From NCBI GenBank assembly GCA_027489295.1, contig JAIYAA010000088.1:1-38768 (forward strand): a stretch of DNA of 38,768 nucleotides, written 5' to 3'. Made by a program: the position numbers and the translations under genes. This document shows, one piece after another, positions 23,915 to 32,112 of the stretch. Within the stretch, counting starts at the first letter, position 1. Each line of letters opens with the position of its first letter. This DNA is from Sphingomonadales bacterium (lineage in GTDB: Bacteria > Pseudomonadota > Alphaproteobacteria > Sphingomonadales > Sphingomonadaceae). Under the pieces are notes generated by a model. It did no database searches. It saw only the letters and a program-made list of their open reading frames with translations, and was not told the DNA's origin.

Positions 23915-25207
23915 CTATCGGATGAGCAGGGTCTGGTAGGGGGCGTAGGTGGTGAGCGGCGTGGTGAGGATGCGCTCGCCGGGGGCGAGGCCGCTGGTCA
24001 CCTCGACCTGGTCGGGATTGCGGCGGCCGGTGGTGATCGCCCGGCGCACGGCGCGATTGTCGCTGGTGAGCACGAAGGCGGTGGTGCCGCCGGCATCGAG
24101 CCAGCCGCCGGACGGGGCGACCGTGGCCGGGCGATCGGCGCCCAGGGTGAGCCGCACGTCGAGCGTCTGGCCGCGGTTCAGGCCCGCGGGCGCAGCACCC
24201 CGGAAGCCGAGCTCGACACGAAATCTCCCTTCGGTGACTTGCGGCAGGACCTTGATCACGGTGAGCGGCAGGCTGCGCCCGTCGAGATCGGCAACGGCGG
24301 TGAGGCCGGTGCGGACGCGGCCGAGATAGAATTGGTCGACATCGGCGGTGAGTTTCCAGGCGCGCTCGGAATCGACCTGGCCCACCGCGTCGCCGGGCTT
24401 GATCATCTGGCCCGGCTGCAGGGTGAAGGCGGTCAGCCGCCCGGCCACCGGCGCGCGCACGACCAGCGCGGCGAGGCCCGCGCGGGTCATCGCGAGGCTC
24501 TCGCGCAGCTCGCCGGCGGTGGCGCTCACGCCGGAGGACTGGTCGGCGAGCATCCGTCCCGCCTCGGCGGCGCTGCGGGTGAGCGCGGCCAGGCGCGCGC
24601 GCTGGTAGGTCACCTCTTCGCGCAGCGGCGTGACGGCGGCGGCGGTGACGATCTGCTTGTCGAACAGGATCTGCTTCTGGCGGAGCAGCGCCTCGGCCTT
24701 GGCCAGTTCGTTGCGGGCGGAGGCGATGTCGCGCTCGGTCTGCTCGCGACTTTGCTGGATCGACAGGCGCTGGCCGCTGATCGAGCTGAGCTGCCCGGCG
24801 ATATTGGCCGAGCGGCTGGCGACGTCGAGCGCCAGCGTCGGGTTGGCGAGCCGGGCGAGCGGGGCACCCGCAGCGACCGACTGGCCGTCGCTGGCGATCA
24901 GCGCCTCGACCTGGCCGCCGCTGATCGCGGTGACATAGACGGTCTGGAGCGGGGCAACCTGCGCGCGCAGCGGCACGTAATCGGCGAAGGCGGCGCGGGT
25001 TACCGGCGCGATGCGGATCGTCGCGGGGTCGACCGCCAGCGATCCCGAACCCGGCAGAAACCACCAGAGCCCGAGCGCAGCGGCGAGCGCGACGATGCCG
25101 AGGCCGATGCGGACCAGCAGCTTGCGACGGCGGGCATGCGGGCGCTCGATCCGCCGATCCATTGCCGCGCCATTGGGAGAAGGGGACGTTGCTTCCATGT
25201 CCGCCAT
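23915..25207 (-). CDS. HlyD/MacA-type periplasmic adaptor of the ABC exporter
   Basis: A 430-residue protein with a cytoplasmic N-terminus, one membrane helix around residues 31-50 (VRIGLGIVALAAALGLWWFL) and a periplasmic adaptor body. Visible parts are the lipoyl half motif (ISGGQVEALIASDGQSVAAG), a coiled-coil hairpin of about 130 residues (QQSREQTERDIASARNELAK onward), the second lipoyl half (VVRAPVAGRLTAFTLQPGQM), and a C-terminal beta domain. It would couple the MacB-type permeases to an outer-membrane partner, none of which is encoded in this operon. The start is uncertain: Met codons at 25207, 25198 and 25162 all lack a strong ribosome site. It is divergent from the response regulator gene. 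Confidence 0.88.
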   Translation of the reverse strand: MADMEATSPSPNGAAMDRRIERPHARRRKLLVRIGLGIVALAAALGLWWFLPGSGSLAVDPATIRIAPVTRAAFADYVPLRAQVAPLQTVYVTAISGGQVEALIASDGQSVAAGAPLARLANPTLALDVASRSANIAGQLSSISGQRLSIQQSREQTERDIASARNELAKAEALLRQKQILFDKQIVTAAAVTPLREEVTYQRARLAALTRSAAEAGRMLADQSSGVSATAGELRESLAMTRAGLAALVVRAPVAGRLTAFTLQPGQMIKPGDAVGQVDSERAWKLTADVDQFYLGRVRTGLTAVADLDGRSLPLTVIKVLPQVTEGRFRVELGFRGAAPAGLNRGQTLDVRLTLGADRPATVAPSGGWLDAGGTTAFVLTSDNRAVRRAITTGRRNPDQVEVTSGLAPGERILTTPLTTYAPYQTLLIR

Positions 25208-25281
25208 CGTACAACAGGGCAGCGATCAGTCCTAAATCGCTGACATGTTTAGATATTACAGAAGGCGCTGGCGCTTGGGGC

Positions 25282-25316
25282 GAACAGTGTTCAAGCTAGT
25301 GTCCGATTCCGAACAC
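25282..25316. promoter_or_regulatory. Clustered operator half-sites between ABC operon and regulator
   Basis: Two adjacent dyads built of GAACA/TGTTC half-sites: GAACAGTGTTC (25282-25292, perfect, one central base) and GTGTCCG-N4-CGAACAC (25299-25316, one mismatch). They lie 75-109 nt upstream of the adaptor start and 22 nt upstream of the preferred regulator start. Paired sites like these are typical of Fis-type HTH activators. Confidence 0.5.
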
Positions 25317-25337
25317 ATATCCGGAGCGGTCAAGCCT

Positions 25338-26582
25338 GTGCAAACCGAATCGCCGACCATCCTGGTGATCGACGACGATCCCGACATCGTCCGCGCGGCG
25401 ACCTTGCTGCTCGAACGCAACGATATGCGCGTGCTCGGCGCGGCCGATCCCGATGCCGCCTGGGTGCGGCTGGCCGAGGGGCCGGTCGACGCGATCCTGC
25501 TCGACCTCAATTTCGCGCGCGGGCGGACCAGCGGCGAAGAGGGCTTCCGCATGCTCGACCGGCTGATCGCCGCCGATCGCAACGCGGTGGTGGTCGTGGT
25601 CACCGGGCATAGCGGCATCGCGGTGGCGGTGCAGGCGATGCGCGGCGGGGCGAGCGACTTCGTGATCAAGCCGTGGAGCAACGAGCGGCTGCTCGCCACC
25701 GTGGAGCGCGCGGTGGCGCTGCGCCGGGCCCAGCTGGCGGCGGCACCGGCGCCGACGGGAGAAGATGCGCTGCTGCTGCTCGGCGAGGCGCCGGCGATCG
25801 AGCTCGCCCGCGGGCTGATTGCGCGGGTGGGACCGACCGAGGCGGCGGTGCTGCTCACCGGCCCGGCGGGCAGCGGCAAGACCCTGGCAGCGCAGATGCT
25901 GCACCGCGCGTCGCCCCGCGCCGAACGGCCGCTGGTGGTGCTGGATGCTGCCGTCGCCGATGGCAGCACGATCGCGGCGCGCGTGGCGGCCGCTGAGGGG
26001 GCGACGCTGCTGATCGAGGCGGTCGACCAGCTCGCGCCGGCGCTGCAGCCCGAACTGGCGCGGCAGCTGGGGGGGCTGCGGGTACTCGCCACCAGTCGGC
26101 GCGACCGGGCGGGTACCCGTGCGGCGTTGATCGACGACCTCCGCTTCCGGCTGAACACGGTGGAGATCGACCTGCCGCCGCTCGCCGGCCGTCAGGACGA
26201 TCCGGTGCTGCTGGCGCGGCATTTCTGCGCGCTGTACGCGGGCCGCTATGGCCAGCCCTTGCGGGGGCTGACCGAGGAAGCCGCCCGCGCCATCGCCGCC
26301 GATTTCTGGCCGGACGGGGTCCACGGCCTGCGCCAGGCGATCGAGCGGGCGGTGCTGCTCGGCGGCGGCGAGGCGATCGACGTCGCCGCGCTGGGGCTCG
26401 CGCTGCCCGACGAGGCGCTGGAACCCCGCGCGATCCGGGCCGACCTCAACCTCGGGCGGAGCGAGGCGACCCTGGTCGCGGCGGCGCTCAAGCGGCATGC
26501 GTTCAACATCAGCCGCGCGGCGGCCGAGCTGGGGCTGACGCGCGCGGCGCTCTATCGGCGGATGGCGAAATATGGGCTCTAG
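25338..26582 (+). CDS. NtrC-like response regulator with degenerate AAA+ domain
   Basis: A 414-residue regulator from GTG 25338. An in-frame ATG at 25245 adds 31 Arg-rich residues and would cover the operator cluster. The receiver domain is at residues 6-125 (ILVIDDDPDIV, phospho-Asp in AILLDLNF, Thr in VVVTGHSG, Lys in DFVIKPW). The AAA+ domain keeps Walker A (LLTGPAGSGKT). It lacks the GAFTGA sigma-54 contact loop, and has LLIEAVDQL where active NtrC proteins have LFLDEIGEL. A Fis-type HTH closes the protein (HAFNISRAAAELGLTRAALY). It is therefore unlikely to activate sigma-54 and probably acts with sigma-70 at the divergent ABC operon. The stop overlaps the kinase gene by 11 nt. Confidence 0.88.
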   Translation: MQTESPTILVIDDDPDIVRAATLLLERNDMRVLGAADPDAAWVRLAEGPVDAILLDLNFARGRTSGEEGFRMLDRLIAADRNAVVVVVTGHSGIAVAVQAMRGGASDFVIKPWSNERLLATVERAVALRRAQLAAAPAPTGEDALLLLGEAPAIELARGLIARVGPTEAAVLLTGPAGSGKTLAAQMLHRASPRAERPLVVLDAAVADGSTIAARVAAAEGATLLIEAVDQLAPALQPELARQLGGLRVLATSRRDRAGTRAALIDDLRFRLNTVEIDLPPLAGRQDDPVLLARHFCALYAGRYGQPLRGLTEEAARAIAADFWPDGVHGLRQAIERAVLLGGGEAIDVAALGLALPDEALEPRAIRADLNLGRSEATLVAAALKRHAFNISRAAAELGLTRAALYRRMAKYGL

Positions 26583-27753
26583 GGGCTGGGCGGCGCTGCT
26601 GCGCGGCATGCTGCTGGTGCTTGCCGGCGGCGCGTTCGCGGTGGCCTGGGGTGCCGGGCTCTACGCCAGTGCGCTGGTGTCGGCGCTGGCGGCGCTCTGG
26701 GGTGTCGTGACCGGCATCGTCGAGGCGCGGCGGCCCCAGCTGATTCCGGTCGCCGCGCCCATGCCCGCGCCCGATCCCGCCCATCGCGAACGCCGTCTGA
26801 TCGCGCTGCTCGACCTATCGCCCGCGCCGATCGTCACGCTCGACGGGGAAGGGCGCCTCCACGCGATCAATCGCGCGGCGCGGCGGCTGTTCGCGGCCGC
26901 GGACCTGATCGCGGACCCGCCCGCGCCCCTGGTCGAGGCGATCGGCGGCGACGGCGCAAGCCGCGCGGCGACGGTTGCGATCGAAGGACGCAGCTATGCC
27001 CTCACGACCAGCGACCTCACGCTCGGGGGCGGGCAGACGCGGCTTGCGGCGCTGATCGACATCGATGCCGAACTCAAGGCGGCGGAAGCGGCGACGCTGC
27101 GCGACCTCGTGCAGGTCCTGAGCCACGAGATCGTCAATGCCCTCACGCCGATCGCGTCGCTCAGCCGCACCGCGGCGGACATGCTGGAGGACGATGCGCC
27201 CGCGCTGCCGGCACTGCGTGATGCGGTGGGAACGGTGGCGCGCCGCGCCGCGGGCTTGCAGCGCTTCGGCGAGGCCTATCGCTCGCTTGCGCGGCTGCCG
27301 GCGCCCGTCTTCGCCCCGTTCGACCTGCGCGAGGTGGCGGGCGATCTCGCGCGGCTGTTCGCGACGCGGTGGCCGGAGCTGCCGCTCGCCTTCGAGGAGG
27401 GGCCACCGGTGCGGCTGCACGGCGATGCCGATCAGCTGAGCGCGGCGCTGTGGGCGCTGCTGCAGAACGCAGCCGAGGCGATTGCGGGGCAGGCGGAGGG
27501 GCAAGTGGGGCTGGCGCTGCGCCGGGACCGCGATACGGCGGCGTGGCAGGTCTGGGACAACGGCCCCGGCGTCGCACCGGCCGATCGGGCGGCGATCTTC
27601 CGCCCGTTCTTCACTACCAAGTCGCAGGGAACGGGCGTGGGGCTGGCGCTCGCCCGCCAGATCCTGCTCGGGCATGGCGGCGATCTGGTGCTGATCGAGG
27701 GAGGTACCAGCGCCCGCTTCGAGGCGACGCTGCCGATCGTCGCGCGGGGATGA
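26572..27753 (+). CDS. NtrY-like sensor histidine kinase
   Basis: A 393-residue membrane kinase overlapping the response regulator gene by 11 nt. Two hydrophobic segments at residues 8-48 (LLRGMLLVLAGGAFAVAWGA, then LYASALVSALAALWGVV) leave almost no periplasmic loop. Sensing is therefore within the membrane or by the PAS-like region at 75-165 (SPAPIVTLDGEGRLHAINRA). The H-box is VLSHEIVNALTPI, the N-box LLQNAAEAI, the G1 box WDNGPGVA and the G2 box GTGVGLAL. It is presumably the cognate kinase of the preceding regulator. With almost no extracytoplasmic domain it resembles intramembrane-sensing kinases that monitor an ABC exporter, which is inference. Confidence 0.88.
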   Translation: MGSRGWAALLRGMLLVLAGGAFAVAWGAGLYASALVSALAALWGVVTGIVEARRPQLIPVAAPMPAPDPAHRERRLIALLDLSPAPIVTLDGEGRLHAINRAARRLFAAADLIADPPAPLVEAIGGDGASRAATVAIEGRSYALTTSDLTLGGGQTRLAALIDIDAELKAAEAATLRDLVQVLSHEIVNALTPIASLSRTAADMLEDDAPALPALRDAVGTVARRAAGLQRFGEAYRSLARLPAPVFAPFDLREVAGDLARLFATRWPELPLAFEEGPPVRLHGDADQLSAALWALLQNAAEAIAGQAEGQVGLALRRDRDTAAWQVWDNGPGVAPADRAAIFRPFFTTKSQGTGVGLALARQILLGHGGDLVLIEGGTSARFEATLPIVARG

Positions 27754-27763
27754 TATTCGGCCC

Positions 27764-27784
27764 GCACCGCCATGGGAGCGGTGC
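27764..27784. terminator. Hairpin between convergent kinase and MFS genes
   Basis: Perfect 7-bp inverted repeat GCACCGC-N7-GCGGTGC in the 72-bp gap between convergent genes. It could end transcripts from both sides. No U-tract follows on either strand, so it is a moderate call. Confidence 0.4.
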
Positions 27785-27825
27785 TGGCCGGGATAGGGTG
27801 CCGCCGGGGGAAGCCGACCCCTCGG

Positions 27826-29355
27826 TCAGTGCGCCGCGCTGGTATCCACCTTGCCGCGGGGGCGGGGGGTGAGCCAGATGATGCCGGCCGCGAACACGAA
27901 GACGATCGCCGACAGCAGAAACACATGCGTCGTCGCCAGCGTGAGGCTTTCCTGGTCGACCACCCGGGCAACGGCGCTGCGCACCTGATCGACCGAGAAG
28001 CCTTGCGCGGTCATCGCGCTGAGCGTCGGATCGGTGTTCAGCCGCGAGACGATCTCGCTGCGCGCCACGCGCGAGCTGTCGTCCCAGATGCTCGTCGAGA
28101 TCGAGGTGCCGATCGCGCCCGCCATGGTGCGCAGGAAGCTCATCACGCCCGCCGCCGAAGCGGTCTCCTCCGGCAGCACCGATCCCAGCGCCAGCGTGGT
28201 GAGCGGGATGAAGAAGAACGGCATGCCGAAACCCTGCAGGAACTGCGGGAAGGCGAAGGTCCAGAACCCCGCCTGGCTGTTCCAGTACACGCGCAACAGC
28301 GCCGACAGCCCAAGCCAGAGGATGCCAAACGACACCAGCAGGCGCGGATCTACCTTGTTCGAAAGCTTGGCGACCACCGGCGACATGAACACCGCCGCCA
28401 CGCCCGAAAAGGCGGTGGCATAACCGGCATAGGTGGCCGTGTAGCCCTGGCTCGACTGGAGCCATTGCGGGATGATCACCGCCGAGGCGAAGAAGGTGGC
28501 AAAGGCGAAGGAGAGCGAGATCACCGACACGGTGAAGCCCCGGTGCCGGAACACCCGCAGATCGACTATCGGATCCTTCTGGGTGATCTCCCAGGCAAGG
28601 AACACGAGGAAGCCGATCGCGGCGACGACGCCCAGCCAGACGATCGACGCGCTGTTGAACCAGTCATTCTCGCGGCCGAGATCGAGCATGATCTGCAGCG
28701 CCGCGATCCACAGCACCATCAGCGCGAGGCCGCCCTTGTCGACCGAAAGCTTCGCGGTTTCCGTCTCGGCGCGGCGCAGCAGCCGCATCGCGCCGAACGC
28801 GCACAGCGCGGCGACGGGGATGTTGATGAAGAAGATCCAGTGCCACGACCAGTTGTCGCTGATCGTGCCGCCCGCGATCGGGCCGAGGATCGGCGCGACC
28901 ACGGTGGTCATCGCCCACAGTCCCATCGCCTGGGCGTGCTGGCTGGGCTTGAAGATGCGCAGCAGCAGCGTCTGGGTGAGCGGCATCAGCGGGCCGCCGC
29001 ACAGCCCCTGGCCGATGCGACAGGCGACCAGCATGCCGAGCGTGGTCGACATGCCGCACAGCACCGAGAAGATGCCGAAGCCGATCACGCCGAGGATGAA
29101 CACCCGCACCACGCCGAACCGGCCGGCAAGCCAGCCGGTGAGCGGCACGCAGATCGCCTCGGCGACCGCGTAGGAGGTGATGATCCAGGTGCCCTGGCTT
29201 GACGAGATGCCGAGGCTGCCGGCGATGTGCGGCACCGAGACGTTGGCGATGGTGGTGTCGAGCACCACCATGAAGTTGGTCAACGCCAGCACCACGCCGG
29301 CGAGGATCAGCGAAGGCCCCTCCAGGAAGCCCCCGCGCTGCATCTGGCCGCTCAT
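27826..29355 (-). CDS. EmrB-like MFS multidrug exporter (DHA2 family)
   Basis: A 509-residue inner-membrane protein with about 14 hydrophobic helices, the size and topology of DHA2 (EmrB/QacA) drug:proton antiporters. Motifs include FMVVLDTTIANVSVPHIAG in helix 1 (motif D1), QGTWIITSYAVAEAICVPLTG, WLAGRFGVVRVF (motif A) and GPLMPLTQTLLLRIF. The start at 29355 is chosen for AAGGA 9 nt upstream. A TTG three codons earlier is possible. It follows the EmrA-like adaptor by 12 nt and the NodT channel gene, forming a complete MFS tripartite pump. Substrate is unknown; the TetR regulator suggests induction by small hydrophobic compounds. Confidence 0.93.
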   Translation of the reverse strand: MSGQMQRGGFLEGPSLILAGVVLALTNFMVVLDTTIANVSVPHIAGSLGISSSQGTWIITSYAVAEAICVPLTGWLAGRFGVVRVFILGVIGFGIFSVLCGMSTTLGMLVACRIGQGLCGGPLMPLTQTLLLRIFKPSQHAQAMGLWAMTTVVAPILGPIAGGTISDNWSWHWIFFINIPVAALCAFGAMRLLRRAETETAKLSVDKGGLALMVLWIAALQIMLDLGRENDWFNSASIVWLGVVAAIGFLVFLAWEITQKDPIVDLRVFRHRGFTVSVISLSFAFATFFASAVIIPQWLQSSQGYTATYAGYATAFSGVAAVFMSPVVAKLSNKVDPRLLVSFGILWLGLSALLRVYWNSQAGFWTFAFPQFLQGFGMPFFFIPLTTLALGSVLPEETASAAGVMSFLRTMAGAIGTSISTSIWDDSSRVARSEIVSRLNTDPTLSAMTAQGFSVDQVRSAVARVVDQESLTLATTHVFLLSAIVFVFAAGIIWLTPRPRGKVDTSAAH

Positions 29356-29367
29356 GGCAGGCAATCC

Positions 29368-30564
29368 TTACTTGGCCGAGGTATCGATCTCGGCGTCCAT
29401 CGACAGGCCGACGCGCAGGGGATGCGCCTGCAGCTCCTGGGGATCGAGCGCGACGCGTACCGGCAGGCGCTGGACCACCTTGATCCAGTTGCCGGTCGCG
29501 TTCTGCGCGGGGATCAGCGCGAAGGACGAGCCCGTCCCGCCCGAGAAGCCGACCACGCGGCCGTGATATTCGACGTCGCCGCCGTACAGGTCCGACTTCA
29601 GGGTCACCGGCTGGCCGACCTTCACGCGGGTCAGCTGGCCTTCCTTGAAGTTGGCGTCGACATAGAGCTGGTTGAGCGGCACGATCAGCATCAGCTGCGC
29701 GCCGGGGGCGACGCGCTGGCCGACCTGCACCGCGCGGCGGGTGACGACGCCGTCGAACGGCGCGCGGATCGAGGTGCGGGCGAGATCGAGCTTGGCCTGG
29801 TCCACCTTGGCACGGGCCGCGAGCACTTCCGGGGCGGTGGTGGCGGTGGCGCCGTTCACCAGCGCCTGGTTCGCCGCCAGCTGGCCGCTCGCCGCAACGC
29901 GGGTCGAGGTCGCCTGGGCGAGGCCGGCGCGGGCGAGTTCGAGATTGGCGCGCGCGGCGGCGAAGGCATTGGTCGCCGAGGTAAGTTCCTCGCCCGAGAC
30001 CGCGCCGTTGGGGGCGAGCTTCTGGCGGCGGGACAGGTCGATCTGTGCCTTCTGGAAATCGGCCTGTGCGGCGGTCACCTGCGCGCGGGCGCGGGCGATG
30101 TCGGCTTCGCGCGCCTGCACCTGCGCGGCGAGCGCGTCGCTGGTCGCCGAGGTCTGGCCGAACTGGCGGGTGGCGCGGGCGAGATCGGCTTCGGCCTGGG
30201 CCAGCGCGATCTTCGCATCGCTGTCGTCGATCTGGACGAGCAGGTCGCCCTTCTTGACCGTCTGCGTGTCGGCCACCGCAACGCGGAGCACCTGGCCGGC
30301 GGTCATCGGCGTGATGCTGGCGCTGTCGGCGCCGACATAGGCGTTGTCGGTGCTCACATAGTGGCTGCCGACGGCCATGTAATAGCCGCCATAGCCAAGG
30401 CCGCCGAGCAGCACGAGGCCGCCGACGCCCAGCATCAGCCGCTTGCGCAGCGACTTGCGGTGGGCATCATCGGCATCCACGGGGGCGGGAGCGGGGGTGG
30501 GCTCGGCACGGTCGGCGCTGTTGTTGCCGCGGGCGGAGTGGATGGCGGGTTCTGCGTCAGCCAT
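29368..30564 (-). CDS. EmrA-like periplasmic adaptor
   Basis: A 398-residue protein from the ATG at 30564 (MADAEPAIHSARGNN). It overlaps the end of the outer-membrane factor gene by 8 nt. One membrane helix lies around residues 44-65 (LMLGVGGLVLLGGLGYGGYY). It is followed by STDNAYVGADSASITPMTAG, the EmrA lipoyl start. A long coiled-coil hairpin rich in Ala/Gln/Arg comes next, then the second lipoyl half (TSIRAPFDGVVTRRAVQVGQ) and a beta-barrel (LYVDANFKEGQLTRVKVGQP). EmrA adaptors form the periplasmic conduit for EmrB-type MFS pumps. Gene order channel-adaptor-pump on one transcript supports that role. Confidence 0.93.
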   Translation of the reverse strand: MADAEPAIHSARGNNSADRAEPTPAPAPVDADDAHRKSLRKRLMLGVGGLVLLGGLGYGGYYMAVGSHYVSTDNAYVGADSASITPMTAGQVLRVAVADTQTVKKGDLLVQIDDSDAKIALAQAEADLARATRQFGQTSATSDALAAQVQAREADIARARAQVTAAQADFQKAQIDLSRRQKLAPNGAVSGEELTSATNAFAAARANLELARAGLAQATSTRVAASGQLAANQALVNGATATTAPEVLAARAKVDQAKLDLARTSIRAPFDGVVTRRAVQVGQRVAPGAQLMLIVPLNQLYVDANFKEGQLTRVKVGQPVTLKSDLYGGDVEYHGRVVGFSGGTGSSFALIPAQNATGNWIKVVQRLPVRVALDPQELQAHPLRVGLSMDAEIDTSAK

Positions 30565-32023
30565 GGGTCGGGACCTCGGAAGCGGCAACCGCCGCATTGT
30601 TGGTGGAAAAGCCTCCGCCGAGCGCGCGGACGAGCTGGACGTCGAGCGCGAACGCACGCGCCTCCAGTTCGGCAACGATCTGACGGTTCTGCAACACCCT
30701 CTCCTCGGCGGTCAGAACATCGAGGAACCGCGACAGCCCGCCTTCATAGCGTTGCCGCGCGATCCCATAGGCCTGTTCGGAATCGGCAAGGGCCTGACGG
30801 CTCTCGCCCAGCCGCGTGGCCAGCGCCTTCTGGCTCGTCACCGCATCCGCCACATCATGATAGGCGGTGGTGACGCTGTTGTCGTAATTTGCGACGGCTT
30901 CGTCATAGGCGGCGCGGGCGCCGGCATATTGCCCGCGCAGTTCGCCGCCATGGAAGATCGGCAGACTGATCGCCGGGCCCGCCTGGAACAGCGCGGCGCC
31001 CTTGCCCTGGACGAAGTTGTCGAGGCCGAGCGAGCCATAGCCGGCGAGCGCACTCAGGCGGATCGACGGATAGAAGGCGGCGCGGGCCACCTTGATCTTG
31101 CTGGCGGCGGCTTCGACCCGGGCGCGGGCGGCGGCGATGTCCGGACGGCGACCGATCAGATCGGTCGTCACGTCGGCGGGAATGCCGCGTGCCTCGGTGG
31201 GCGCTGCGGGGAGGGCAATGGTCAGGCCGCGATCCGGCCCCTGGCCGAGCAGCGCGGCGATGCGGTTGCGGGTCAGTCCGATCTGCTCGTCGATGCCGGC
31301 AAGCTGCGCGCGGGCGGCCGGCACCGCAGCTGCGGCCTGCTTTTCCTCGGCGCGGGTTTCGAGCCCGTTGGTCACGCGGTCGATGACCAGCTTCTGCGTC
31401 TCGAGCCGGACCTGCAGCGCACGTTCCTGCACGGTGCGGTCCGCCGCGAGGCGCGCGAGATCGGCATAGGCCGTCGCGATGTTGGTGGAGAGCGCCAGAC
31501 GGGCCTGTTCCAGTTCGAGCCGCGCGGCCTCCGCCTGCGACGTCGCAGCGGCGAGCTGGGCGCGGTTCTTGCCCCACAGGTCGAGATCGAACGACAGGTT
31601 CAGCGTGCCATAGCCGATCGTCTGCACGTTCGACGGGATGTTGATCGGCAGGCCGTCGCCGGTGTTGATCTGGTTGGCCGCGATGGAGCCGCTGGCATCG
31701 GCGCGCGGCAGGCTCGCCGCACCCGCCTGCACCGCATAGGCCTGCGCCGACCGCAGTCGCGCGGCGGCGGCGGCAAGATCGGGCGCGCCGCGAAAGGCCT
31801 CGTCCATCAACGCGTTGAGCTGCGGATCGTTATAGGCGGTCCACCAGTTGGTGACCGGCCAGGCTGCCTGCGCCGTGCCGGCGAGCGACTGGCTGGCGGC
31901 ATAGCTGTCCGCAGCGCGAACCTCCGGGCGGGCGCCCAGATTGGGGACGGGCGCGCAGGCGGCAAGCGCCGAAGCGGCAGCCGCGGTCAGCAACAAGGGC
32001 CTTGTCGGGAAACGACTCATCAT
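30557..32023 (-). CDS. NodT-family outer membrane factor (MFS pump channel)
   Basis: A 488-residue TolC-like lipoprotein with lipobox LAAC (Cys near residue 23). It carries the motif NWWTAYNDPQLNALMDEAFR, then SFDLDLWGKNRAQLAAATSQ, RRPDIAAARARVEAAASKIK, YPSIRLSALAGYGSLGL and a C-terminal ALGGGF. It is the first gene of the operon. Its 3' end overlaps the EmrA-like gene by 8 nt, implying coupled translation. Two consecutive ATG codons begin the frame and a strong ribosome site is not evident. The promoter region holds two 19-bp operators shared with the divergent TetR gene. Confidence 0.93.
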   Translation of the reverse strand: MMSRFPTRPLLLTAAAASALAACAPVPNLGARPEVRAADSYAASQSLAGTAQAAWPVTNWWTAYNDPQLNALMDEAFRGAPDLAAAAARLRSAQAYAVQAGAASLPRADASGSIAANQINTGDGLPINIPSNVQTIGYGTLNLSFDLDLWGKNRAQLAAATSQAEAARLELEQARLALSTNIATAYADLARLAADRTVQERALQVRLETQKLVIDRVTNGLETRAEEKQAAAAVPAARAQLAGIDEQIGLTRNRIAALLGQGPDRGLTIALPAAPTEARGIPADVTTDLIGRRPDIAAARARVEAAASKIKVARAAFYPSIRLSALAGYGSLGLDNFVQGKGAALFQAGPAISLPIFHGGELRGQYAGARAAYDEAVANYDNSVTTAYHDVADAVTSQKALATRLGESRQALADSEQAYGIARQRYEGGLSRFLDVLTAEERVLQNRQIVAELEARAFALDVQLVRALGGGFSTNNAAVAASEVPTHG

Positions 32024-32033
32024 GCTCTGGAAA

Positions 32034-32052
32034 ACCGTACTAGTGGGTACGA
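32034..32052. promoter_or_regulatory. TetR operator O1 (OMF side)
   Basis: ACCGTACTAGTGGGTACGA, containing the dyad CGTAC-N6-GTACG. It lies 11 nt upstream of the OMF start codon and is an inverted copy, 17 of 19 bases identical, of the site at 32093-32111. Confidence 0.75.
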
Positions 32053-32078
32053 GTTCCAGATGGAGAGCGCTTCCGCCC

Positions 32079-32106
32079 TTGTCAATAGAAAATCGTACCC
32101 TATAGT
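32079..32106 (+). promoter_or_regulatory. Promoter of the tetR gene, predicted leaderless
   Basis: TTGTCA (32079-32084), a 16-nt spacer, TATAGT (32101-32106). Transcription would start about 7 nt later at the A of the ATG (32113). No Shine-Dalgarno is present, consistent with leaderless translation. Confidence 0.6.
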
Positions 32107-32111
32107 ACGGT
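32093..32111. promoter_or_regulatory. TetR operator O2 (tetR side)
   Basis: TCGTACCCTATAGTACGGT, the inverted partner of the site at 32034-32052. It covers the -10 hexamer of the tetR promoter and ends 1 nt before the start codon, so binding would give autorepression. Confidence 0.75.
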
Positions 32112-32112
32112 T

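Noticed and set aside
25208..25260. Sigma-54 (-24/-12) promoter for the ABC exporter operon
   Set aside because: No TGGCAC-N5-TTGC-like element was found upstream of the adaptor gene, in line with the degenerate AAA+ domain of the regulator.
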